NCBI RefSeq assembly: GCF_000721235.1
Contig: NZ_JOFH01000007.1
Location: forward strand, 124,001 to 188,000
Length of the DNA: 64,000 nt
DNA from: Streptomyces olivaceus
GTDB lineage: Bacteria > Actinomycetota > Actinomycetes > Streptomycetales > Streptomycetaceae
Direction of reading: 5' to 3'
Both the position numbers and the translations under genes were made by a program. Positions 17,340-24,956 of this stretch are shown piece by piece. Within the stretch, counting starts at the first letter, position 1, and each line of letters starts with the position of its first letter. The notes beneath the pieces were generated by a model. The model was not told where the DNA came from and made no database searches. It saw only the letters and a program-made list of their open reading frames with translations.

Positions 17340-17795
17340 GTGAGCGCGAACAGCCGTATGAGCCTGGCCGTCCACATCTTGACCTGGCTGGCGTACGACC
17401 GGCGCGGCACCGACAAAGAGGTCGCGACGTCCCAGCGCATCGCGACCAGCGTCAACACCAACCCCGTCGTCATCCGACGCTGCCTCGGGCAGCTCAAGGA
17501 TGCCGGACTGGTAGAGGTCACCCACGGACGCAACGGCGGCTGGAACCTCGCCCGTCCGGCGGAGAAGATCTCACTTCTCAACGTCTACCAGGCACTCCCT
17601 GAGGAGCCGATCTTCGGAATGCACGCCTCGGATCCCAACGCGGAGTGCTACGTGGGTTTCGGTATCCAGCACACCCTGGGTCAGGTGTATCAAGAGGCGA
17701 CTGAGGCTCTCTGCCGGTCACTGTCGGCCACCACCGTGGCAGACGTCCTGCGCGACACGCTGGCGTTCCACTCCGTATCCGCCGGGGCCCGCTGA
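17340..17795 (+). CDS. Rrf2-family transcriptional regulator
   Basis: 151 residues from a GTG at 17340 with GGGAGG 9 nt before. The winged helix-turn-helix covers MSLAVHILTWLAYD, TSQRIATSVNTNPVVIRRCLGQL and the wing VEVTHGRNGGWNLARP. The three clustered cysteines that hold Fe-S in IscR/NsrR are absent (only one Cys, in NAECYVGF, after the wing), so it is closer to YwnA/CymR-like members that sense small molecules or thiols. Flanking TGTAA/TTACA-type repeats at 14316, 15812, 17255 and 18488 suggest it controls the neighbouring SDR, OYE, hydrolase and MFS genes. Confidence 0.88.
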   Translation: MSANSRMSLAVHILTWLAYDRRGTDKEVATSQRIATSVNTNPVVIRRCLGQLKDAGLVEVTHGRNGGWNLARPAEKISLLNVYQALPEEPIFGMHASDPNAECYVGFGIQHTLGQVYQEATEALCRSLSATTVADVLRDTLAFHSVSAGAR

Positions 17796-17959
17796 CCGTT
17801 CACGAGGTCACGCCGCTCGGCCGCGGCAACTGTGGCCGTCGGCCCGGCGTACGGCGCTCCCTCTTGGCGTACCGGTAGGACGACTTTGCGTGCCTCGCGA
17901 TCGCCCCTGGCTCGCGAGACACCAAGGTGTCGGCCGCACGACCGCCGACACGCTGGGCG

Positions 17960-18360
17960 CCTGATAGCCATACGGCCATCCACGTGAAGTTCCCTACCGG
18001 TCACGAAGGAACTCTCGTCGGTGGCGAGGAAGAGAGCCGCCGAGGCATCCCTGCCGGCTTCCCCGTACGACCGAGGGGGTCGTGGCCCAGCGTTCCCGGT
18101 GCGCTCAGCCTCCCCCGAGGTCTCGCCCTGGGATTCACGGAAGCCCCCGGTCTCGATAGGGCCGGGGCTGAGACCATTTACCCGGGCGCCTCGGCCACCC
18201 AACCCCTGTGCTCAGGAGCGTGCCGAACAGTGCGCGGCGGACTTGGATGCTGCGTACAGGCTCATACCAGGGTTGTCACCGTCAGCTCACTGAGCGACGA
18301 CACGCCCGATAACCGCCCCCCAGCCGGTGACGAGTGCTATCCGGTCATCCAGTTCTTCAT
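17960..18360 (-). pseudogene. Collapsed SDR gene
   Basis: Starting near 18360 on the minus strand, pieces of one SDR appear in order but in different frames. LDDRIALVTGWGAVIGR is the cofactor loop, MSLYAASKSAA the YxxxK active site, RVNGLSPGPIETGGF the loop after it, and LFLATDESSFVTGRELHVDG the C-terminus. About half of the expected 250 codons are missing, with stops and frameshifts between pieces. The C-terminal piece resembles the ends of the two intact island SDRs. It lies divergent from the MFS gene at 18640. Confidence 0.8.
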
Positions 18361-18487
18361 GTTCACCCCTCTCCGTATCGGTCCTGCCACACGGGCGGGT
18401 GACACCACGAGGAGAAGCCCTTCATACGTCGCGGACGACGCGGGGCTTCTCGCGGTCGAAGCCCGGGCCGCCGTCGACAATTGCTAA

Positions 18488-18510
18488 AGTGTATCCACCT
18501 TAGTTACACT
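18488..18510. promoter_or_regulatory. Inverted repeat AGTGTA-N11-TACACT upstream of MFS gene
   Basis: Perfect 6-bp arms 130 bp before the MFS start at 18640, in the gap between the collapsed SDR and the MFS gene. Similar to the element at 14316 and to the half-site at 15812. Confidence 0.45.
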
Positions 18511-18639
18511 AACGGCATCGCTTCGACTACACGGCCGTGCCGAGCGAGAAGCAACTCCTCATCCCTCGTTCAGGTGCCAGCTGCTCGCCCGTGCGGCCTC
18601 CCTCCGCCTTTTCATCAACCCATCCCCCTATGAGGTGGC

Positions 18640-20091
18640 ATGTCCGTCCACACCGGCAGCGATGCCGATACATCCCCGGCCCCGACGGAACACCGCAGGG
18701 TGCCCACCGTGGCCGTGCCGCGCTTCGTCGCCCTGGCCACGGTCGCCATCCTGGCCACGCAGCTCATGCTGCAACTCGACGCGCAGGTGGTGACGGTCGC
18801 ACTCCCCCAGCTGCAACAGGATCTCGGCTTCTCCCCCGCCGGTCTGTCATGGGTGCCCAACGCCTACGCGCTGGCCTTCGGCGGACTCATGCTGCTCGGC
18901 GGTAGGCTCGGCGACGTTCTGGGCCGAGTCCGGGTCTTCACCATCGGAACAGTGCTGTTCGCTCTCGCGTCACTGGCCGCCGGCCTCGCCCCCGACGCGA
19001 CGATCATGGTCGTCGCCCGGGTGGCGCAGGGAGTCGGAGCGGCCATCGCGGCACCGAGCATCCTGTCCCTGATCACCGCCATCGCCCGAGACGAGCATGC
19101 CCGCAGCCGGAACATGGCCCTGTTCACCGCCGCCTCCGCAGTGGGCTCGTCCTTCGGCCTGATCGTCGGTGGCGCGCTGACCGCCTTCTTCTCCTGGCGG
19201 TGGGGGCTGTTGATCAATTTGCCCATCGGGGCCGTCGTCGTTCTCGTCGTCCAATGGCTCGTCAAGGAGGACCGGCCGACCGGCGGCCGGGTGGACGTGG
19301 CGGGAGCGATCACCGCGACCCTCGGGTCGCTGGCCCTCGTCTACGGTTTCGTGCACGCCGCAGAGACAGGCTGGGCCACCGCGGGAACGTTGGTCACCTT
19401 CATCCTTGCTCTCGTTCTGCTCACCGCGTTCGTCGCCGTCGAGCGGCGCGTCAAACTCCCGCTGCTCGACCTCTCCCTGGTTCGTCATCGCAAGCGCGCG
19501 ACGGCCCTGGGCGCCATGGGGCTCACCGTGGGGGTCCACTTCTCCCTGCTGTTCACGCTGGTGCAGTTCTACCAACGGGAGCTGAGCATGAGCGCCTTGG
19601 TCGCCGGCCTCGCCTTCCTGCCCCTGACAGGCACCATCCTGATCGTCACGCAGTTCGTGCCCGCATTCGTACGGCGGTTCGGAGCCGGTCGGTTGCTCGT
19701 CCTCGGCACGGCGCTGGTCACCATCAGCTTCATCTGGTTCGCCGCCCTGGACGACTCCAGCACCTACGTCGGCGGGGTCGTGGCTCCCCTGGTGCTCCAC
19801 AGCCTCGGTGTCGCCCTCGTGTTCACCCCCGGGACGATGCTGATCATGGAGGGAGTGCCTGCCCGGCACAGCGGGTCGATGTCCGGGTTCCTGCAGATGG
19901 TTCAGCAGGTGGGCGGCTCCCTCGGCATCGCCGTCATCGTCGCGGTCCACACGAGCGGCGGCGAGCCCCGCGCCTTCGTCCCCGGCCTGGCGGGTGCCTT
20001 CTGGACAGCAGCCGGTCTAGGGACCGCCGCCGTGCTCGTTGCCCTCTTCGGTCTCAGCGCCCGACGCTCTCGAAGCCAGCCCGCCGGCTGA
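18640..20091 (+). CDS. DHA2-family (14-TM) MFS efflux transporter
   Basis: 483 residues with GAGGTGG just before the ATG. After a cytoplasmic leader of about 25 residues come around 14 hydrophobic segments. Motifs include LDAQVVTVALPQLQQDLG in TM1, WVPNAYALAFGGLMLLGGRLGDVLGR (motif A), and an SSFGLIVGGAL motif C antiporter helix. This is the EmrB/QacA branch that exports drugs and toxic organics with proton entry. An inverted repeat at 18488 may control it. A broken relative is at 12100-12710 on the other strand. Confidence 0.92.
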   Translation: MSVHTGSDADTSPAPTEHRRVPTVAVPRFVALATVAILATQLMLQLDAQVVTVALPQLQQDLGFSPAGLSWVPNAYALAFGGLMLLGGRLGDVLGRVRVFTIGTVLFALASLAAGLAPDATIMVVARVAQGVGAAIAAPSILSLITAIARDEHARSRNMALFTAASAVGSSFGLIVGGALTAFFSWRWGLLINLPIGAVVVLVVQWLVKEDRPTGGRVDVAGAITATLGSLALVYGFVHAAETGWATAGTLVTFILALVLLTAFVAVERRVKLPLLDLSLVRHRKRATALGAMGLTVGVHFSLLFTLVQFYQRELSMSALVAGLAFLPLTGTILIVTQFVPAFVRRFGAGRLLVLGTALVTISFIWFAALDDSSTYVGGVVAPLVLHSLGVALVFTPGTMLIMEGVPARHSGSMSGFLQMVQQVGGSLGIAVIVAVHTSGGEPRAFVPGLAGAFWTAAGLGTAAVLVALFGLSARRSRSQPAG

Positions 20092-20274
20092 CCGCGGGTT
20101 TACACAACTCAGATCGGCCTACCTTCTTCGACCGAGTGCCGCCCAGTGTGGTGGCAGCGGCGAACGCCAGCAGCTGCTTCCGCACTCGAGGGTGAGCCAC
20201 TGGCTTCGGAGGACGGCACTGCTAGGCCTTCCCGAAACGGTCAACCAGGGCGACGGCCCCGGCTACCGGCCGCC

Positions 20275-20296
20275 GGGGCCCGCCTGGGCGGGCCCC
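20275..20296 (+). terminator. GC-rich hairpin downstream of MFS gene
   Basis: GGGGCCCG and CGGGCCCC arms (20275-20282, 20289-20296) about 185 bp past the MFS stop. The remainder of 20092-20536 shows no supported gene on either strand. Confidence 0.5.
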
Positions 20297-20536
20297 CGGG
20301 CGGTTACGACATGAGGCGCCTCTGTCCGGTGACAAGAGGGGCCGTCCGGCAAGGTCACCGAACGGTCAGAGGCGGGCAGGGGTTGAGTCAACGACGCACG
20401 ACGGCGTTGGTCGACCACATGGATCTGCCCCTCACCCTCGTCTACCGGGCAGTAGGCCAACACCACGGCGAGAGCGCGGGACGCTCGGCGATCCTATTGC
20501 GGGCTTCGAACCGCGGTCATTGGTGAGACCCGCAGG

Positions 20537-21085
20537 TCAGGCGACAGGGTCACGCAAGATGGTCCGCAACGCGTCCTGCGGCGTCTGTGCGGTAAAGGGG
20601 TCGATGTGGATCTCTCGATGCGGACCGGAGCGCCGAAGGTTCCTCTCACGGGCGAACGCGCCAAGCCGAGCGAGAGTTTCGAACTCGTCCTTGAAAGGCC
20701 CGTGATGCATCACCTGCACCACAAGGCTCTCGGGCAAGGTGAACAGCTCCACTTCGCCACCCGGATCGTCGGCACGGCCCGCCGCGTCACGGCGGGCCGA
20801 CACAATTGCGTTATGGGTGGTCGAGTCGGCGACGCGGGTGGTGATGCGGTACTCAAGGAGATCGATGCTGTTGCCGGTGTAAAAGTCTTCGATCTCGACA
20901 GATTCGGCCTGCTTCGGATACCAGTAGAGAATCTCGATGACACATGCATCCGATGGAGAAATCCTCGACGCACCGGGTAGGGACGCCTCCACCGCGGTAA
21001 CGAAGGCCATCTTGCGATAGAAAGCCTCGGTCCCCGGACGGCCCGAGCCGCCCACCGAGAGGAACGTCGCCTTTGGCGCGCGCAC
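20537..21085 (-). CDS. GyrI-like small-molecule-binding domain protein
   Basis: 182 residues from a GTG at 21085. FLSVGGSGRPGTEAFYRKMAF near the N-terminus and GPHREIHIDPFTAQTPQDALRTILRDPV at the C-terminus match stand-alone GyrI-like (COG4832) proteins, which bind or hydrolyse small hydrophobic compounds. Family members carry about 20 further residues before the first strand. Here the frame continues upstream only to a TGA near 21130, reading TAADTPELV in family style but without an ATG/GTG start or ribosome binding site. The gene may be slightly truncated at its 5' end or start on a weak codon. Confidence 0.72.
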   Translation of the reverse strand: MRAPKATFLSVGGSGRPGTEAFYRKMAFVTAVEASLPGASRISPSDACVIEILYWYPKQAESVEIEDFYTGNSIDLLEYRITTRVADSTTHNAIVSARRDAAGRADDPGGEVELFTLPESLVVQVMHHGPFKDEFETLARLGAFARERNLRRSGPHREIHIDPFTAQTPQDALRTILRDPVA

Positions 21086-21700
21086 AAGCTCTGGCGTGTC
21101 CGCTGCGGTCAGAGTCCCAGAGGATCAGCATCTTGACGAACACCGCACCTACTCAATGAGTCTTTCGCTCAGCCCGTCAAGACACGACGTCCGGGCCCCG
21201 CTCGCGACTGTCTGGGCCGGCCGGTGCCAGGGCGTCGGTGATCGTACGGGCGTCGCCCTCACAATGAAGGCTTTCAGGAAGCCATCTCAACCTGTGTCTG
21301 CGTGCCTGAGGTAGCACACGAGGGCGCAGGAAATGTCCGTGAAGGCGGGACAAAGGGCTCTGAGGCAAGCGCATCAGCGTGCGTACAGCCCGAAGAGGTC
21401 GGGTCCAGCGAACGGACAGAACACCGACGATGGATCGTCCTGCGTCGTCCACGCGATACAGAGTTCCACCTGGAGTCCGGCCCCGGATACGGGCTCTTCA
21501 CCGGATCAGGAACCTGCGGTGGGCCGTCGACTTCGCTACCTCGAAGCACGGCGACAGCACCTTGCACTGTCACTACGCACAGGCATGGTCATTCTTCGCG
21601 GGACTCGCCGGGCGACTCCCCCTCGTCGGCACCAACCCACCAGCAGGTCCACGCTCAAGCCGTTGACCATGACGTACGCCGCTGGACTACCAGCGGCTTG
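21086..21700. other. 615-bp gap without a supported gene
   Basis: Short frames are present on both strands but none has a recognisable motif plus ribosome binding site. I see no tRNA, terminator or insertion sequence end. It may be decayed sequence. Confidence 0.5.
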
Positions 21701-22072
21701 TCAGCCTTTGGGCATGGCCTCCAAGGTCCGCTGCAGGCCATCGCCGATGCGATCCATGGTGGCCTCGTAGGCTTCCGGCATATCAACGTCGAGTCGATCG
21801 GCGAGTACGAAGACCCACCACAGGCACTCGGCCAGCTTGTGCCGCAGTTCGGCGTCCACGTCACCGTCGATGCCCCAGGTGCTCTCGGCGGCCAGCACCA
21901 GGCGCCCGACGTAGGCTGCGTCGTTCGTGAAGCCGAGCGCGAGTTCCGGCAGTGTCCAGGTCCGGCCCAGAATGCGCTGCTCGATCTGCTCGTACTGGGC
22001 TCGGACCTGCAGCGCCCTGTCCTCGGCCTCGATGAGGCCGGCCTTCTCGTCGTGTGTCGGCATCTCGTTCAT
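21701..22072 (-). CDS. MazG-like all-alpha NTP pyrophosphohydrolase family protein
   Basis: 123 residues from an ATG at 22072 with GGAGGG 7 nt before. All-helical, with LRHKLAECLWWVFVLADRLDVDMPEAY resembling the second metal-binding helix pair (ExxD-type) of MazG-like house-cleaning nucleotidases. The first ExxE motif is less obvious (GIDGDVDAELRHK), so catalytic ability is uncertain. Family members hydrolyse non-canonical NTPs. It stands alone, leftward, 188 bp downstream of the AlkC-like gene in the same orientation. Confidence 0.7.
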   Translation of the reverse strand: MNEMPTHDEKAGLIEAEDRALQVRAQYEQIEQRILGRTWTLPELALGFTNDAAYVGRLVLAAESTWGIDGDVDAELRHKLAECLWWVFVLADRLDVDMPEAYEATMDRIGDGLQRTLEAMPKG

Positions 22073-22260
22073 TGAGGGTCCCTCCGGGGCAATCGATGTC
22101 ACTGACGACGCTAGAGGCAGATGCGGACGAATTTGGTCCTGGTCTGTCGGTGTGGTGATGAGGTCTGTCGGCAGACGGGTGACACACGATGCGAGGTGAA
22201 CGTGGCCGGTGATCGCCTACAGGGGCCCGGAGACCGCCCCGCTTCCCTCCGTGCCGCACG

Positions 22261-23376
22261 TCACGGTGTGTCCGTGGGGGCCAGTTCGAATGCGGCCCGG
22301 TCGGACTCGACTCCGTTGATCTGGAGGGAGATTGCGTGCCGCCCCGGGTAGTAGCGCCGTGTCGTGATCGGCCGGAACGAGTGCTCCCGCATCACCTCCG
22401 TCTGTTCACCCGGTGCGAGGGTTCGGGTGGCGAGTTTGAAGGTCTTACCGGTCAGGGTTCCGTTGGCCTTGCGGTGATGCACGATGTAGTCGATCGTCAG
22501 CCGCGCCGCAGAAGCACCTACGTTGCGGATTGAGGCGGTGAGCTGGACACTCTCGCCAAGAGGGACGACGTCCCGGTCCAGTCGGGGCCCGACCACGTCC
22601 AGGACCGCGGGAGCGAAACCGAGCAGTTCCAGTGCACCAAGGTGGCCGCGCTTGATGAGCGTGCGCAGCCCGTGCCGCACCAGGCGCTCCGTGGTGGCGT
22701 CAGGACTGTCCAGCCAGCGGCGCGCCGTGTCGACGACGACCTCGGGATGGTCGCGGCTGAGGTCGTTGAGGTGGTTGGCGACCGAGCGGCGTACGTATGC
22801 GCTCTCGTCCCGGTAGAGGGTGTCCAGGATGGGGACCGTCGCTCCGGGACGGGTCAGGATCTGCGGCACCCGTACCGCCCAGGGGAGGTAGGGACGGGTG
22901 CCTTCGGAGGCGAGCCTGCGCACGTCGGGGTCTGCCGATCCGGTCCAGTCGCTCACGATGGTGTTGAGCGCCCGGTCGAGGTCGTGTCGCAGCAGTGTTC
23001 TGATCGCGAACTCGGAGGAGAGTCGCCCGGTGAGCTCGGCGAGGAGTGCCATCGCGTCGTCGAAGGGGGCGGTCTCGCCTTCCTGGACGGCGCGGGTGGC
23101 GAGCGCGCTGGTGACCGGCCAGATCAACCATCCGGTGAACTGAGGTGCGTTGTCCCGGGCTGTTCGAACCGTCCGGGCGAGTGTGGCGTAATCGCCCGGC
23201 AGGTCGGTCAGCAGTGCGTCGCGCAGCAGGTCGGCGCGCTGTCTGAGTGCCAGCGGGCCGATCTGCCGTGCTGCCGCGTGCAGTGCCGTGAGGGTGGTGT
23301 CCGGAGCGGCGGCCCGGATGGCGTGCGTGAGGTTCTGCACGGTGTGGCGGCTGATGAGTTCGTCGGCGAACGGCAT
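22261..23376 (-). CDS. AlkC-type DNA alkylation repair glycosylase with Ig-like domain
   Basis: 371 residues. Residues about 1-255 are HEAT-like alpha repeats (VPILDTLYRDESAYVRRSVANHLNDLSRDHPEVV and neighbours) as in AlkC/AlkD non-base-flipping glycosylases. Residues about 260-365 form a beta-rich domain (LGESVQLTASIRNVGASAARL, LAPGEQTEVMREHSF, YYPGRHAISLQINGV), matching the C-terminal Ig-like domain that distinguishes AlkC and is known to embrace DNA. AlkC excises N3-methylcytosine and N3-methyladenine. It is followed by the MazG-like gene and preceded by a small ABM-type gene 13 bp away, so an operon is likely. Confidence 0.85.
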   Translation of the reverse strand: MPFADELISRHTVQNLTHAIRAAAPDTTLTALHAAARQIGPLALRQRADLLRDALLTDLPGDYATLARTVRTARDNAPQFTGWLIWPVTSALATRAVQEGETAPFDDAMALLAELTGRLSSEFAIRTLLRHDLDRALNTIVSDWTGSADPDVRRLASEGTRPYLPWAVRVPQILTRPGATVPILDTLYRDESAYVRRSVANHLNDLSRDHPEVVVDTARRWLDSPDATTERLVRHGLRTLIKRGHLGALELLGFAPAVLDVVGPRLDRDVVPLGESVQLTASIRNVGASAARLTIDYIVHHRKANGTLTGKTFKLATRTLAPGEQTEVMREHSFRPITTRRYYPGRHAISLQINGVESDRAAFELAPTDTP

Positions 23377-23389
23377 GCTGGTCTCTCCG

Positions 23390-23689
23390 TCATGTGACGT
23401 GGTGCAGTGCGGTGGTGAGCTGCCAGTCCACGCTGTCGTGGTCGATCGTGGCGTGGACGGGAGAGTCCGCCATCTCGCCGGTGATGCCGACGGCGCCGGT
23501 GCGGGCGTGCGGCAGGCTGTCGTAGGCGACGATGTCGATGACGCGTCCGTCGTCGGTCTCGACGATGCGTCGCCACAGGAAGCCGGGCTGTCGCTTCAGG
23601 TAGGCGTCGATGTCCGCGTTCGCCTTCACGAAGTCGTCGGCGGTGAGGCCCGGTGCTGGGCGCAAGGTGGTGATCTCGAGTGTCTCGGC
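23390..23689 (-). CDS. Dimeric alpha/beta-barrel (ABM-like) protein
   Basis: 99 residues from an ATG at 23689. ITTLRPAPGLTADDFVKANADIDAYLKRQPGFLWRRI followed by a second half ending VDWQLTTALHHVT is the pattern of antibiotic biosynthesis monooxygenase-like ferredoxin folds. It lies 13 bp before the AlkC-like gene and 43 bp after the aldo-keto reductase. The role is unknown. Confidence 0.75.
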   Translation of the reverse strand, partial: AETLEITTLRPAPGLTADDFVKANADIDAYLKRQPGFLWRRIVETDDGRVIDIVAYDSLPHARTGAVGITGEMADSPVHATIDHDSVDWQLTTALHHVT

Positions 23690-23732
23690 CATGGTGTGTT
23701 CCGTTCTCGTCACGCAGTGCTGTTGAGGGAGG

Positions 23733-24788
23733 TCAGCGAACGAACGCCTTGGCGGACAGGCCGTTGACCGTGGTGTCACCCTGCTGGAAGCCGACCATGG
23801 ACTCGATCATGCTGTGCGGGTAGTCGAGGGTGGGTGCCGTGAGGCTGTTCAGTGCGGTGATCTGCGTGTCGGTGAGCGTGATGTCGAGCGAGGCGAGATT
23901 GGCGGCCAGCTGCTCTTGGGTCCGGGCGCCGACCAGGGTGGATGTCACCTCGGAGCGCTGCCGGACCCAGGCGAGCGCCACGGCTGCCACTGTCGTACCG
24001 AAGCTGTCGGCGATCTCCCGCAGGGCGTCGAGGAGGACGTAGGTCGGTTCGCTCAGGTAGGAGGCGGCGTACGCGGTGCGCCCGGAACCGGCTACCTCGG
24101 TGGTGGTGCGCGAGTACTTGCCGGACAGGACGCCGCTGGCCAGCGGGCTCCACGGTGTGATGCCGAGGCCGAAGCGGCGGGCGACTCCGAAGGTCTCGCC
24201 CTCGACGCTACGGGCGAGCAGGGAGTACTCGACCTGGAGTGCGGCGACGGGCTCCCACTCCCGCAGCCGGGCGGTGGTAGCAGCCTCGGCGACCCACCAG
24301 GCGGGCACGTTGGACAGGCCGATGGCATTGACCTTGCCCGCGTGGACCAGATCGGTGAGGGTGGAAAGGGTCTCCTCGACGGGAGTGTGCCGGTCCCACT
24401 GGTGCATCCAGTAGAGGTCGATGTAGTCGGTATTCAACCGCCGCAGAGATGCGTCCAGTTGGGCGCGGATCGCCTTGCGGCCGGCCCCGCCGGAGTTGGG
24501 GTCGTCGGCCGCCATGCTGCCGCCGAACTTCGTCGCCAGGACGACGCGGTCACGGCGGCCGGGACGCTGGGCGAAGTAGCGGCCCAGGGTCTCTTCGGAG
24601 GCGCCGCCGTTGTACATGTTCGCGGTGTCCACGAAGTTGCCACCGGCGTCGAGGTAGTGGTCCAGCAGCCCGAACGAGGTCTCGGGGCCGGAACCCCAGC
24701 TGCCGTCGTCGAAGTTCATCGCGCCGAAGGCGAGAGGGCTCACGCGGAGCCCCGAGCGGCCAAGGGTGCGGTACGAGGTGAGTGACAT
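23733..24788 (-). CDS. Aldo/keto reductase
   Basis: 351 residues of TIM-barrel AKR. The catalytic tetrad is visible as Asp and Tyr in FVDTANMYNGG, Lys in VLATKFGG and His in YWMHQWD. A C-terminal NADPH-binding segment STLVGARTQEQLAANL is present. It begins SYRTLGRSGLRVSPLAFGAM, as in the YhdN/Tas-like group. The first of a leftward set with the ABM protein, AlkC-like and MazG-like genes. The substrate is unknown, probably small aldehydes. Confidence 0.93.
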   Translation of the reverse strand: MSLTSYRTLGRSGLRVSPLAFGAMNFDDGSWGSGPETSFGLLDHYLDAGGNFVDTANMYNGGASEETLGRYFAQRPGRRDRVVLATKFGGSMAADDPNSGGAGRKAIRAQLDASLRRLNTDYIDLYWMHQWDRHTPVEETLSTLTDLVHAGKVNAIGLSNVPAWWVAEAATTARLREWEPVAALQVEYSLLARSVEGETFGVARRFGLGITPWSPLASGVLSGKYSRTTTEVAGSGRTAYAASYLSEPTYVLLDALREIADSFGTTVAAVALAWVRQRSEVTSTLVGARTQEQLAANLASLDITLTDTQITALNSLTAPTLDYPHSMIESMVGFQQGDTTVNGLSAKAFVR

Positions 24789-24956
24789 GGTGCTTCCTTC
24801 TGGGTTCTCGGAATCTCAGAACTGCGGATGCGGGATAGTCCGCGGTGGGGTGTGGACTCCACACTCGCCGACAGGGCCCCGAAGAGGGAGGTTGTGCGAG
24901 GGTGGGTGTGCCACACCCAGGCAGACCGTCGGTGACTGTGGACGTGACGGTCCGGA

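Noticed and set aside
17690..18202. Leftward frame as an intact SDR
   Set aside because: Only the C-terminal SDR blocks are in this frame; cofactor loop and active site are in others with stops between, so it was called a pseudogene.
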